Shown here in pieces: positions 43,897 to 53,530 of a stretch of DNA of 64,000 nt. A model generated the notes under the pieces. The model was not told the origin of the DNA. It saw nothing but the letters and a program-made list of their open reading frames with translations, and made no database searches. Both the position numbers and the translations under genes were made by a program. The stretch's first letter is position 1; every line of letters starts with the position of its first letter. Source of the stretch: B1Sed10-231 sp046483385 (GTDB lineage Bacteria; Planctomycetota; Brocadiia; SM23-32); the NCBI GenBank assembly GCA_046483385.1, contig JAWODG010000218.1:1-64000 (forward strand). Reading direction: 5' to 3'.

Positions 43897-46098
43897 ATGA
43901 ATGCCTCATTGCTTCTGGCGTGGCTTTTCGTCGGTTTCGGGCTGGTGTCCGCACTGCAAGACGCGACCGTCACCCGGCTGGAGCCCGCCGCGACCGCTGA
44001 GGGCGTGGTGCCATGGATCGAGTCGGCCGACGGTGACTGGCGTGGGCAGGAGCCTCATTTCGTTATCGAAGAGGATGACGAGCGTATCGCGAGTGGCCGC
44101 TTCGCCTACACGAACGAGCACCTGCTGATCAGGGTGGTGGTGCGGGACCGGACCCACCACCAGACCGCGACGGGTGCCGGCATCTACTCGGGCGACTCCA
44201 TCCAGATCGGCATCGACGGGCGCGGCAACACGAATGCGCCCTCCTCCGGGGATCTGCGCCTGCCGCCATGGGTGGCGTCGATAGCCGTCGCCAAAACCCC
44301 TGACGGCGATCAGGTGTACGCCCACTTCCACGGCAGATACAGCCAGGGCTACATCGGCAGCGGCGGCGAGCGGGATTACCCGTGCACCGTTATCCGGGAT
44401 GCGGACGAAGGCACGACCACCTACGAACTCCACGTCCCGTGGGCGGAGCTGGAAACCCCGCCGGGGCTGTTCCGGCGCATCGGGCTGGCCGTGCAGATCA
44501 ATGATTCCGACGGTCCGGGCGGGCCGCGTCGGGAGTATCACTGGGGACGGGGAGGCGGGGGTTCTCCGCGTCCCTGGCTGAACAACGGGCTGGCCATGGC
44601 GGATCCACCGGCAACCTCGACGGCGGCGGCCGTGACCAGGCGAACGGCCTACTACCGGGGCGACCGGCTTGAGGCGCAGCTTTACGCAAACCCGGCGCGG
44701 GGCGCGTCGGTGGAGCTGACTGTCGGCGGAAACTCCGCCGCTCTCACTCTATCGGACGCCCAGGACGGACCGGCGCGCTACGTGGCAACCGTACCCGTCC
44801 ATGACCCCGGCGTGCATGGAGCCCGGTTCTCGGTGCGCCTGCTCCCGTCCGCGGCCCACGCTCGGGGCGCGGAGGCCGAAGGCACCGTCAGCGCCGTCTT
44901 CCCGGTGGCACAGGAGCTATCCGACCTTCTGCTCAAGCTGGCGGATGAGGCGGATCATCCGCTGCTGGCCGACCACTTCCGCTCGGTCCGGTCGGTGGTC
45001 ATGGAGGAGCTGACCTGCGCACTGCGGATGGCCGAGCAGGACCCTGGCGCCATGGAGGCGGCCGCCCAGGCTCTGCCGCCCATGCTGGAGGACTTCGGGG
45101 GCGACGCCGCCGACTGGGAAACTTACCTTCAGGGGAAGCGGGCCCTCATCCATAGCTGGGTCAGCCCGCGCGACCGGAAGCTGAGCTTCTACCGCATGTA
45201 CATGCCGGCCGATTGGGAACCGGACGCCGCCTACCCCCTCTTCTTCGAGCTGCACGGGCGGGGCAATCCGAATCCCATCAACACACTGGGGCGGCTCTTC
45301 TCGCCCCGACCGGAAGACGAGTTCCCCCCGCGCACCTGTCCCGAGATACGCCGCGGCGGCTACGCGGTGCTGCCCTTCAACCGCGGCAACACCGGCTACA
45401 CGGGCATCGGCGAGGTCGATCTGTGGGAGGCCTACGACGACGTGCACGACCGCTTCCGCATCGACCCGGACCGGCGCTACCTGTTCGGCTTTTCGATGGG
45501 CGGCGGCGGGACGTGGCAGATAGGCACCCGCACCCCAGACCGCTGGGCGGCGGTCGGCATCTTCAGCGGCGGGCTGTGGCGCTCCCCCCGCGGCATAGGC
45601 CTCGGCCGCAACCTGCTCGGCACGCCCGTCTGGATCGCCTGCGGGGAGGACGACCGCCTGTTCCCGCAGAACGTGGCCATGCACGAGGAACTCACCCGGT
45701 ACGGCGTGGACCACGAGTGGACCGTCATACCCGACACCGGCCACAGCTATCGCATGGACTATCAGGAGCAACTCTACGACTTCCTCATCCGCCACACACG
45801 CAGCCGTCCCCGCAAGATCCGCTTCGTGGCCGACACCAACGAGCATCCGGGCGCGTGGGGCGTCACCATGCGCCGGGACCCGCAGGTAAGCTGTCTTCCC
45901 TCCTTCCACCTCGTCATAGACGGCAGCACGGTCACGCTGGACACCGAGGGCACGCCGGGCGTACGGATCGATCTCGGGCCGGACGGCCTCCGTCTGGAGG
46001 GAGAGGTCACGGTGATCTGGAACGGTGAGGAAGCCTATCAGGGTCCGCCGAGGACGATCAACCTGGGCGCCGGCGCGGGCCGCCGGCGACGGAACTGA
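43897..46098 (+). CDS. Exported esterase with N-terminal CBM9-like domain
   Basis: GAAGGGGG precedes the ATG, followed by a signal peptide (MNASLLLAWLFVGFGLVSALQ). Residues 25-230 have the CBM9/DOMON-like pattern (WIESADGDW...LLIRVVVRD, GIYSGDSIQIGIDG, YELHVPWAEL). A helical spacer (about 330-400) leads to an alpha/beta-hydrolase: the nucleophile in YLFGFSMGGGGTWQIG, the acid in IACGEDDRLF, and the histidine in VIPDTGHSYRM. About 733 residues. It probably acts outside the cytoplasm on ester-linked groups of polysaccharides, as CE1-type enzymes do; the substrate is unknown. Confidence 0.85.
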   Translation: MNASLLLAWLFVGFGLVSALQDATVTRLEPAATAEGVVPWIESADGDWRGQEPHFVIEEDDERIASGRFAYTNEHLLIRVVVRDRTHHQTATGAGIYSGDSIQIGIDGRGNTNAPSSGDLRLPPWVASIAVAKTPDGDQVYAHFHGRYSQGYIGSGGERDYPCTVIRDADEGTTTYELHVPWAELETPPGLFRRIGLAVQINDSDGPGGPRREYHWGRGGGGSPRPWLNNGLAMADPPATSTAAAVTRRTAYYRGDRLEAQLYANPARGASVELTVGGNSAALTLSDAQDGPARYVATVPVHDPGVHGARFSVRLLPSAAHARGAEAEGTVSAVFPVAQELSDLLLKLADEADHPLLADHFRSVRSVVMEELTCALRMAEQDPGAMEAAAQALPPMLEDFGGDAADWETYLQGKRALIHSWVSPRDRKLSFYRMYMPADWEPDAAYPLFFELHGRGNPNPINTLGRLFSPRPEDEFPPRTCPEIRRGGYAVLPFNRGNTGYTGIGEVDLWEAYDDVHDRFRIDPDRRYLFGFSMGGGGTWQIGTRTPDRWAAVGIFSGGLWRSPRGIGLGRNLLGTPVWIACGEDDRLFPQNVAMHEELTRYGVDHEWTVIPDTGHSYRMDYQEQLYDFLIRHTRSRPRKIRFVADTNEHPGAWGVTMRRDPQVSCLPSFHLVIDGSTVTLDTEGTPGVRIDLGPDGLRLEGEVTVIWNGEEAYQGPPRTINLGAGAGRRRRN

Positions 46099-46115
46099 GA
46101 GGGCCGGCCGAAGCC

Positions 46116-47444
46116 ATGACCGGCGAACCCACGTATCGGATAGAGACGCTGGGATGCAAGGCGAATCTCTACGATTCGCGCCGGCTGGCTGAGGCCCTCG
46201 AAACGCTCGGCTATCGCGCGGCAGGCGAAGGTGATCGCCCGGATATCTGCGTGGTCAACACCTGCACCGTCACCCACACCGCCGACCGCAAGAGCCGCCA
46301 GCAAGCGGCCCGCCTGGCGCGGGAACATCCCGACGCGCGCGTCTTCGTGACAGGTTGCTACGCCAGCGCCTTCCCCGACGAACTGGAAGACGTTGAGGGC
46401 GTCGCAGGTGTCTTCGGGCGGGACCAATGGCGACAGCTTCTGGCGGCCGTCCACACGGGGCCGCTCCCGACTGAAGCCGTTCCTGAGGGCGATTTCGGCA
46501 TCGGTTCGTTCGGGGGCCGCTCCCGGGCCTTCCTGAAGGTGCAGGAGGGCTGCAACGTGGGCTGTTCCTACTGCATACTGCCCCGGGTGCGCGGCCGCCC
46601 CCGGAGCCAGCCCCTGCGGCAGGCCGTGGAGGAGACCCGCCGGCTGGTGGACCGCGGCTTCGCGGAAATCGTCCTGACGGGAATCCACTTGGGCTGGTAC
46701 GGGACGGACCTTTCGGGACCGACGGCGCTGGCGGAACTGGTCGCGGCGGTCGCCGAAGTGCCGGGACTCCAGCGGCTCCGGCTAAGTTCCCTCCAGCCGG
46801 CGGAGGTGGATGAGGCGCTGCTGGAGGCGATGGACCACCCCGTCGTCTGCCCGCACCTGCACCTGCCCCTGCAAAGTGGAGACGCTGAGGTCCTGCGCGG
46901 CATGCGGCGTCCCTACACTCCGGACCAGTTCCTGCGAGCCGTCGAGATGGCACGCGGGCGCCTCGAACGGCCCGCCGTCACGACGGACGTGATGGTGGGC
47001 TTCCCCGGCGAGACCGAGGAGGCGTTCGGCCACACGGTGGACATCTGCCGGAGGGCTCGTTTCTCGCGCATGCACGTCTTCGCCTTCAGCGCCCGTCCGG
47101 GCACCCGTGCCGCCCGGATGCAGGACGCAGTGCCCCCGCAAGTGGCCTCCGAGCGTAGCGAAAGACTCCGCGCACTGGGCAGGGATCTGGCCGTCGAATG
47201 GGCCGAGAGCTTCGTCGGGCGGCGGGTGCGCGTCCTGTTCGAGCGCTGCCGGGGCGACCGGCTGACCGGCTACACCGACCGCTACGTCCGGCTGACCTGC
47301 CCCGGCCCGGCCGACCTCGTCGACACCACGGCGCAGGTCGAGTGCACCGCCCGCAACGGCACGACCCTCACAGGCCGCTTTCCCCCGGAGCGGGACGGAG
47401 ACGATGAAGCGCGTCCCTCCGAAGGGGCGTCCCCCGCACCTTGA
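46116..47444 (+). CDS. mtaB: tRNA (t6A37) methylthiotransferase MtaB
   Basis: This radical-SAM enzyme adds methylthio to t6A37 of tRNA. The N-terminal UPF0004 domain has ETLGCKANLYDSRRLAE, VVNTCTVTHTADRKS and VTGCYAS (three cluster cysteines). The radical-SAM cluster motif is EGCNVGCSYCILPRVRG (CxxxCxxC). HLHLPLQSGD is also typical. A C-terminal TRAM-like end follows. The KANLYDS and ADRKS forms point to MtaB rather than MiaB or RimO. 442 residues is normal. It starts 18 bases after the esterase stop. Confidence 0.93.
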   Translation: MTGEPTYRIETLGCKANLYDSRRLAEALETLGYRAAGEGDRPDICVVNTCTVTHTADRKSRQQAARLAREHPDARVFVTGCYASAFPDELEDVEGVAGVFGRDQWRQLLAAVHTGPLPTEAVPEGDFGIGSFGGRSRAFLKVQEGCNVGCSYCILPRVRGRPRSQPLRQAVEETRRLVDRGFAEIVLTGIHLGWYGTDLSGPTALAELVAAVAEVPGLQRLRLSSLQPAEVDEALLEAMDHPVVCPHLHLPLQSGDAEVLRGMRRPYTPDQFLRAVEMARGRLERPAVTTDVMVGFPGETEEAFGHTVDICRRARFSRMHVFAFSARPGTRAARMQDAVPPQVASERSERLRALGRDLAVEWAESFVGRRVRVLFERCRGDRLTGYTDRYVRLTCPGPADLVDTTAQVECTARNGTTLTGRFPPERDGDDEARPSEGASPAP

Positions 47445-47574
47445 GCCGCCTTCGGAGGTCCACGCTCCGCCGTGGCCACCCTGCACTTCCGGACCGAGCG
47501 CGCGGCGGGTTGCACCCGCCCGGCCGGAATGCGCATGCTGCGCGCAGACATGGTGGCGCCTGAGGGAATACAAC

Positions 47575-48045
47575 ATGAGAAACGTGATCGGTTTGGTACT
47601 GGCGCTGGCGGTGGCCACGGCGGTCTGCGTTGCGGCGTGGCCCCTGATTCGCGACTCCGGCGGGGGCAGCGCCCCGGAGGTGCTCTACGCGCGGCGCGCG
47701 CGGGAGGTCGGCGTGCCGCGCTCGGCAAGCGTGTCCATCATCATAGGCCCCAAGGAAGGCGATTCCCGGATCGTGCTGGCCGTCAAACTGCGGGACGTCG
47801 GCGGGACGGCGCTGATCACCGAAGACCCTACGGACGACGGCTACCTGTTGGCCGGAGGGCAGCGCTGCCCGCTGAAGCTATGGCTGCACAACCAGCGGTC
47901 GGAGCCGGGCGAGCGTCGCTACATTCTGCTGGCCCTGGTGCCAAAGGATACGACTCAGTTCACGCTACTCCTGCCGGGGCGGGACCCGATCCCGCTGGTC
48001 GCCTCTTCCCGCGTCTCACGTCGCTTCAAAGTTACCGAGTTATAG
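47575..48045 (+). CDS. Small membrane-anchored or exported protein of unknown function
   Basis: Residues 4-24 form a hydrophobic segment or signal (NVIGLVLALAVATAVCVAAW). The remaining 130 residues are predicted beta-rich (SASVSIIIGPKEGDSRIVLAVKL, YILLALVPKDTTQFTLLLPG). I do not recognise the family. GAGGGAA lies upstream of the ATG. It is 130 bases after mtaB and 225 bases before the sensor kinase, with its own context unclear. Confidence 0.65.
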   Translation: MRNVIGLVLALAVATAVCVAAWPLIRDSGGGSAPEVLYARRAREVGVPRSASVSIIIGPKEGDSRIVLAVKLRDVGGTALITEDPTDDGYLLAGGQRCPLKLWLHNQRSEPGERRYILLALVPKDTTQFTLLLPGRDPIPLVASSRVSRRFKVTEL

Positions 48046-48202
48046 GGCAGACGAACGCATCCGGTTGGTCCGTGACGACGCATTGAGTCCCGCGCCGGTA
48101 GTCACCCCATTCGGAAGGATCACCCCGTCTCGCCGGCCGTCATCCGGCACCTGAGCGGCACCTGATCTCACTTCAGCGGGCGCCGCCCGTGGCCTTGCTG
48201 CT

Positions 48203-48231
48203 TTGCCACGCGGCACCGGTCACTGTAGAAT
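48203..48231 (+). promoter_or_regulatory. Promoter of the sensor kinase-trk operon
   Basis: TTGCCA (48,203-48,208) and TAGAAT (48,226-48,231) lie 17 bases apart, 40 bases before the kinase ATG. Confidence 0.6.
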
Positions 48232-48270
48232 ACGGGGGTCCCGCCCAGACCGCTCCGGAAGATACTGCCA

Positions 48271-50157
48271 ATGCAATGGACACTACGTAAAAAGATCCTG
48301 GCCGGGTACGGGATAATCCTCGTGCTCATGGCTCTGGTTCTGGGCTGGGCCTTCGTGAACCTCTGGCGGCTGGGTCGGGCCAGCGAGGCGATCCTGCGGG
48401 AAAACTACAAAAGCATCCTGGCCGCCGAGAACATGATTGACGCCATAGAGCGCCAGGACAGCGCCACGCTCCTGCTGATACTGGGTTTTGAGGAGGAGGC
48501 GCTGGAGGGATTCCACGAGAATGAGAGTGCCTTCCTGCAGTCACTGGCGCGGGCGAAAGACAACATCACCATCGAGGGCGAACGGGATATCCTGCAGGCC
48601 ATAGAGAGCGGCTACTCCTCCTATCTCGTGGGCTTCTCGCGTCTGCGCGAGTTGGAGGGGCGCGACCAGGTGGCCGACTACTACCACGAAACCTTGCAGC
48701 CGCGGTTTACGTCTGTGCGGGACAATTGCATAGAACTGCGCGAGATAAACCAGCAAACCATGTTCGACGCCAGCGAGCGTGCGGGCCGTGTGGCCGGGCG
48801 GGCTTTGTGGTCCATCGTGCTGATCGGCGCCAGCGCCATGGTGGCGGGCGTCGTCTTCAGCCTGCTACTGTCCCGCTGGCTGGTCAGCCCCCTGCGCGAG
48901 ATGATGGACGCCGCCCGCGATGTCGCCGAAGGTAACTACGACGTCGAACTGCCGGTTTCCTCCGGCGACGAACTGGGCAGCCTTGCGGGTGAATTCAACA
49001 CGATGGTGCGGCGCCTGAAGGCTTTCCACGACCTGAACGTGCAGCAGATTATCGCCGAGAAACGCAAGAGCGAAGCCATCCTGCGGTCGATAGACGACGG
49101 CATCCTGGTGGTGGATGAGGAACTGAGGGTCACCGACGTAAACCAGACGGCGGCGCGCGTACTTAAGACCAGCGCGACCGAGACCGAGGGACGGCATTTT
49201 CTCGAGGTCGTCAAGGACGAGCGGCTGTTCTATTACGTGAAGGAGACCGCCGAATCGGGCACCACGCCCCGCATCCCCGAAAACGAGCGCGTCCTGACCA
49301 TAGAGAGAGACGACGAGACGCACCATTACCTGTTCTCCATCGTCCCGGTACGTACTGAGGGACAGGCCCTCCGCGGGGTCGTGCTGGTGCTGCGCGACGT
49401 AACCCGACTGAAGGAACTGGAGCGATTGAAAAGCGAGTTCGTGATGACCGCGTCGCACGAATTGCGCACCCCGCTGACGACCATCGGGATGAGCGTGGAC
49501 CTGCTGCAGGAAGAGGTTGCCGACCAACTCGACGATGACCAGCGACAACTGCTGGCCGCCGCGCACGAGGAGCTTCAACGGCTGAAGGCCCTTATAAACG
49601 ATCTGCTGGACCTCTCGAAAATCGAGAGCGGGAAGATGGAGATGGAGTTCACCCGGACGCCGGTGGAGGCGGTGGTCCGCAAAGCCGTCTCGGTCTTCGA
49701 GGAGCAGGCCCGCGAGAAGGGCGTCGAACTAACCAGCACCGTACCGGACGGGATCCCGGAGATGCGGGCCGACCCCAACAAGATAAGTTGGGTGGTGACA
49801 AACCTCATCAGCAACGCTCTGCGCTACACGGAGTCGGGAGGGCACATCCGCGTCTCGGCCGAGGGCTCGCGTTCCCAGGTTTACATCTCGGTGGAAGACA
49901 ACGGCGCGGGCATTCCCGAGGAATACCAGTCGCGGATATTCGACAAGTTCGTGCAGGTCGAGGGAGCCGATGCCCATGGCACCGGCCTGGGCCTGGCCAT
50001 CTGCAAGGAGATAGTGCGTGCCCACGGCGGCACCATCTGGGTCGAATCAGAGGAAGGCGAAGGAAGCAAGTTCACCTTTACCGTTCCACTGGCCGAACAG
50101 GCCGAGGCAAAAGGAAGGCAGGACAATGGACAACAAACCCATACTGATAGTGGATGA
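48271..50157 (+). CDS. Membrane sensor histidine kinase with HAMP and PAS domains
   Basis: The 628-residue kinase has a first membrane segment at about 9-31 and a mostly helical external sensor at about 35-170. A second membrane segment lies at about 175-197, HAMP at about 198-250, and PAS at about 260-365. HisKA has the phospho-acceptor in FVMTASHELRTPLTT (about residue 395). The ATPase has NLISNALRYTESGG, VEDNGAGIPEEY and GTGLGLAICKEIVRAHGG. The C-terminal coding region overlaps the start of the response regulator gene by 32 bases. The downstream Trk genes suggest osmotic or potassium control. Confidence 0.93.
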   Translation: MQWTLRKKILAGYGIILVLMALVLGWAFVNLWRLGRASEAILRENYKSILAAENMIDAIERQDSATLLLILGFEEEALEGFHENESAFLQSLARAKDNITIEGERDILQAIESGYSSYLVGFSRLRELEGRDQVADYYHETLQPRFTSVRDNCIELREINQQTMFDASERAGRVAGRALWSIVLIGASAMVAGVVFSLLLSRWLVSPLREMMDAARDVAEGNYDVELPVSSGDELGSLAGEFNTMVRRLKAFHDLNVQQIIAEKRKSEAILRSIDDGILVVDEELRVTDVNQTAARVLKTSATETEGRHFLEVVKDERLFYYVKETAESGTTPRIPENERVLTIERDDETHHYLFSIVPVRTEGQALRGVVLVLRDVTRLKELERLKSEFVMTASHELRTPLTTIGMSVDLLQEEVADQLDDDQRQLLAAAHEELQRLKALINDLLDLSKIESGKMEMEFTRTPVEAVVRKAVSVFEEQAREKGVELTSTVPDGIPEMRADPNKISWVVTNLISNALRYTESGGHIRVSAEGSRSQVYISVEDNGAGIPEEYQSRIFDKFVQVEGADAHGTGLGLAICKEIVRAHGGTIWVESEEGEGSKFTFTVPLAEQAEAKGRQDNGQQTHTDSG

Positions 50158-50830
50158 CGAGAAGAACATCCGGATGACGCTTGCACATTCGCTGAAGCCG
50201 CTCGAGGCGGAGGTGGACACGGCCGTCAACGCCGAAGAGGGGCTGTCTAAGCTGGAGGAGAAGGACTACGGAGTCATCCTTCTGGACCTGCGGCTGCCGG
50301 GTATGCACGGGATGGAGATGCTGCGACGCGTAGCCGAACTGCGCCCGGACGTGCACGTGATCATCATCACCGCCTACGGCACAGTCGAATCCGCCGTCGA
50401 GGCCATGAAGCTGGGCGCGGTGGACTACCTGCAGAAGCCGTTCTCGCCCCAGGAAATCCGGGATATCGTCTCGCGCGTCTTGGACAGAGACGGGATCACC
50501 GAAGAGCAGGCGCAGGACTACGACTCGCGCGTCGAACTGGCCAAGAAACTTATCGGAGAGCGCAAGTTCGACGCGGCCACAGAGCATATGCGCCAGGCCG
50601 TCGCGCTGGACTCTTCCCGCCCCGAGGCGTTCAACCTGCTGGGGGCGCTGCTGGAGATGAAGGACGACGTGGCCGGCGCACAGCAGAACTACCGGGCCGC
50701 CCTGGCCGCCGATCCGTCCTACAAGCCGGCCCGGGACAACCTGCACCGCGTCTCCGGCTGGGAACCGGAGCAGGAGATGGTGTTGGAGAGGCAACCCGAC
50801 GAGGACAAACAGACTACCGAGGAGGAGTGA
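50126..50830 (+). CDS. Response regulator with C-terminal TPR segment
   Basis: The receiver domain (1-120) has ILIVDDEKNIRMTL, phosphorylation aspartate in VILLDLRLPGMHG, ITAYGTVESAVEAM and VDYLQKPFSP. Instead of a DNA-binding domain there are about 60 residues of TPR-like helices (AKKLIGERKFDAATEHMRQAV, PEAFNLLGALLEMKDDVAGA), then an acidic tail. It therefore probably acts by protein contact rather than as a transcription factor. It starts inside the kinase gene and runs into the first TrkA gene. Confidence 0.92.
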   Translation: MDNKPILIVDDEKNIRMTLAHSLKPLEAEVDTAVNAEEGLSKLEEKDYGVILLDLRLPGMHGMEMLRRVAELRPDVHVIIITAYGTVESAVEAMKLGAVDYLQKPFSPQEIRDIVSRVLDRDGITEEQAQDYDSRVELAKKLIGERKFDAATEHMRQAVALDSSRPEAFNLLGALLEMKDDVAGAQQNYRAALAADPSYKPARDNLHRVSGWEPEQEMVLERQPDEDKQTTEEE

Positions 50831-50835
50831 CGGGC

Positions 50836-51276
50836 ATGTCCCGGAGCTTCTACATAGTCGTGGTAGGCTGTGGGAGGTTGGGTTCCCAGGTGGCCGGCGA
50901 GTTGAGCCGACGGGGTCACAGCGTGGTGGTCATTGACTCAGATGAAGCGGCTTTCGGGCAACTGCCCGCGGAATATGGAGGTTTCACATTGGCGGGAGAC
51001 GCCACCGAACATAATCTGCTGAGCCGGGCCAAAGCCGGCGAAGCCGATATGCTGCTGGCCACCACCGGGGACGACAACGTCAACCTGATGGTCTCCCAGG
51101 TGGCCAAACGGCTGTTCCGCGTTCCACGGGTGATCGCTCGGGTCTTCGAGCCGCGTCGGGGCGCCGTGTACGAACGGCTCGGCATAAGCACTGTCTGCCC
51201 GACGGTTATGGCGGCAGAGAGCCTGCTGGAGTCCGTGCGGGAAGACCTGCCTGACAACCAACGGGAGCCCTCCTGA
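50836..51276 (+). CDS. trkA: TrkA-type regulator with RCK-N domain only
   Basis: The 146-residue protein is one NAD-binding RCK-N domain: YIVVVGCGRLGSQVAGELSRRG, VVIDSDEAAF, GDATEHNLL and ATTGDDNVNLMVSQVAK. The C-terminal RCK-C ligand domain is absent, so it probably pairs with the second TrkA. GAGGAGG precedes the ATG. Its stop overlaps the next start (TGATG). TrkA rings gate the TrkH channel. Confidence 0.9.
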   Translation: MSRSFYIVVVGCGRLGSQVAGELSRRGHSVVVIDSDEAAFGQLPAEYGGFTLAGDATEHNLLSRAKAGEADMLLATTGDDNVNLMVSQVAKRLFRVPRVIARVFEPRRGAVYERLGISTVCPTVMAAESLLESVREDLPDNQREPS

Positions 51277-51941
51277 TGCATGTGCTGATAGTTGGTGGCG
51301 GGGAGCTTGTTTACTTCCTGTGCCGCACGTTTGCGGCCAAGGGATACACCGTCACCGTGGTGGACCGGGACCGGCAGGAGTGCGAGCGGCTGGCCCGCAG
51401 AGTTCCGGCGACGGTCGTGCATGGGGACGGCACCTACCTGGACGTGCTGGAGGACGCCGGCGCCGGCACGGCGGACGCCCTGCTGGCCGTCACAACCAAC
51501 GACCAGGACAACCTGGTGGCTTGCCAGCTTGCGGCGCTCGACTTCGACGTTCCCCGCACCATAGCCCTGGTCAACGACCCGGACAACGAAGGGGTCTTCC
51601 GGGAACTGGGCATAACCGTTGCCTTTTCTACGGCGCGCGTCCTCTCCAGCCTCATCGAACAGACCGCCACCTTTACGGAAGTAACCAATCTGATCCCCGT
51701 GGGCGAGGGCAAGGTCAACATCACCGTCGTCGAGCTGCGGCAGGACGCCCCCAGCGTGGGCAAGCAACTGATGGAGATTGACCTGCCCGACGGGTCGCTG
51801 GTCGGCTACCTGTTGCGGGATGACGAGCCGGTCATATGCCGGGGCAACACCGAACTCCGGGCCGGGGACCGGCTCATTCTCATCACCGTGCCGGAAGACC
51901 ACGGTCCGGCCCTGCGTGTCCTGACCGGCGATACGACATGA
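51276..51941 (+). CDS. trkA: TrkA-type potassium channel regulator (RCK-N plus RCK-C)
   Basis: The 221-residue protein has RCK-N (HVLIVGGGELVYFLCRTFAAKG, VVHGDGTYLDVLEDAG, VTTNDQDNLVACQLA) and RCK-C (about 145-217; INITVVELRQ-type strand, DEPVICRGNTELRAGDRLILI). The nucleotide loop GGGELVYFL departs a little from GxGxxG. It overlaps both neighbours by 1 and 4 bases, showing strong coupling with the short TrkA and TrkH. Confidence 0.92.
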   Translation: MHVLIVGGGELVYFLCRTFAAKGYTVTVVDRDRQECERLARRVPATVVHGDGTYLDVLEDAGAGTADALLAVTTNDQDNLVACQLAALDFDVPRTIALVNDPDNEGVFRELGITVAFSTARVLSSLIEQTATFTEVTNLIPVGEGKVNITVVELRQDAPSVGKQLMEIDLPDGSLVGYLLRDDEPVICRGNTELRAGDRLILITVPEDHGPALRVLTGDTT

Positions 51942-53499
51942 CAGGGGCCCTTATGCGACGAGACGCGTCTCTGATTCCTCGCTACAGAGCCATCATCAGC
52001 CATACGGGGCTGATCTTCGCCCTGGGTGGCACCGCCATGGCCGCTCCCGTGCTGGCCCCATTGCTGGGCATCGGCGGATGGCAGCATGCTCCGGCTTTTC
52101 TGATCCCCGGCGCGGCTCTTTTGGTGCTGGGTCTCGGGACGCAGCGACTAATGAAGCCGGCCGAGGACGTCTCACTCGGCGTGCGCGACGGGGGCATCAT
52201 CGTCCTGTTCAGTTGGGTTGGAATCTGCCTCTTCTCGGCGATTCCTTTCCTGTTGGTGACCGGTCATGGTTTCACCCAGGCGGTCTTCGAGTCAGTCAGC
52301 GGCTGGACCACCACCGGCCTGACGGTGGTCGACCAGGAGAGCGCCCCCGCGATTATCTTGCTGTGGCGCAGCATGATGCAACCGCTGCCCGTGCCGAGTC
52401 CCCAGACGGCCGTGGCCGTCCCGCGATTATCTTGCTGTGGCGCAGCATGATGCAACTGGGTGGTGGTGCTGGATTGGCCATTATCATGGTGGCGGCCTTG
52501 ACCGGTCCACAAGGGCCGGGCCTTTACAAAGCAGAGGGCCGCTCCCAGCTGGTGCCCCACGTGCGCCGTTCCGCCAAACTGGTGGTCACCCTTTACGCCG
52601 GCTATGCCGCGCTGGGCTTGCTTGCGCTGGTCCTGATGGGCATGCAGCCATTCGATGCGCTGAACCACTCGTTCACCGCCGTTTCCACCGGTGGATTCTC
52701 CACGCATGAGGCAAGTATTGGCCACTGGGACTCCGCCGGCATCGAAGCGGTGACCATTGCTCTGATGGTGCTGGGCAATCTGAATTTCGTGACGGCGTAT
52801 CTGCTGGTGCGCGGTCGGTGGAAGGCGGTCTGGCGCAACGGGGAGCTACGTCTGTTCGCCCTGCTGCTGGTGACGGCCACGGCCGCCATGTTGGGAGCGC
52901 TGGCGGGCCTGTATCCACTGGCGGGAAAACACATGCGGGTGGCGGTGTTCGAGACGGCGAGTGCGCTGACCACCACCGGGTTCACCAGCACCACGTATTC
53001 GGGCTGGGGGGCGGCCGCTTTCTGGTTGACCATCGTGCTGATGATCATCGGGGGCGGGGCATGTTCCACGGCGGGCGGGCTGAAGCAGTTCCGCGTCTAC
53101 CTTCTGCTGAAGGCCCTGTGGTGGAAGCTTCGCATGGGCGTCGCCCCATCCGGCGCCGTCATGCAGCCACACGTGTGGGACGGCGAACAGAAGGACTACG
53201 TAACTCCGAACCGGCTGGCCGAAGTAGGCACATTTGCCTTCCTGTACTTCCTGGTCCTGAGCGTCGGAGTGGGCGTGCTGGCGGCCCACGGGTTCAGCCT
53301 CCAGGACTCCCTGTTCGAGTTTGCCTCGGCTCTCGGGACGGTCGGCCTATCGGTGGGTGTTACCTCGGCCGAAGCCCCGCATGCGGTGCTGTGGGCGCAG
53401 ACCGCCGGCATGTTCCTCGGGCGTCTGGAATTCCTCATTGTCTTCTTCGCTCTGGCCCGGCTGTCGCGCGACCTATGGCACATATCCACCTCGGACTGA
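51938..53499 (+). pseudogene. trkH: TrkH potassium transporter gene, frameshifted by a 74-base insertion
   Basis: Both halves are clear TrkH: SVSGWTTTGLTVVD (first selectivity loop) in the first frame; STGGFSTHEASIGHWDS, TALTTTGFTSTTYSG-type and ALGTVGLSVGVT loops in the second. The first frame stops at 52,450. The second takes over in a different frame. Removing one 74-base unit (a direct repeat of 37 plus 37 bases) rejoins ESAPAIILLWRSMMQ to LGGGAGLAIIMVAAL with no other change, giving 495 residues. This is a recent duplication or a sequence/assembly error. If real, TrkH is inactive while both TrkA genes remain intact. Confidence 0.85.
52346..52456 (+). repeat. 37-base perfect direct repeat with 37-base spacer inside trkH
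   Basis: Bases 52,346-52,382 (CCCGCGATTATC...GATGCAAC) recur exactly at 52,420-52,456. The 37-base spacer (52,383-52,419) is not otherwise seen in the window. The offset of 74 shifts the reading frame. Confidence 0.95.
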
Positions 53500-53530
53500 A
53501 CGGCCAAAGACGCGCACGGGCCGGCGGAAC

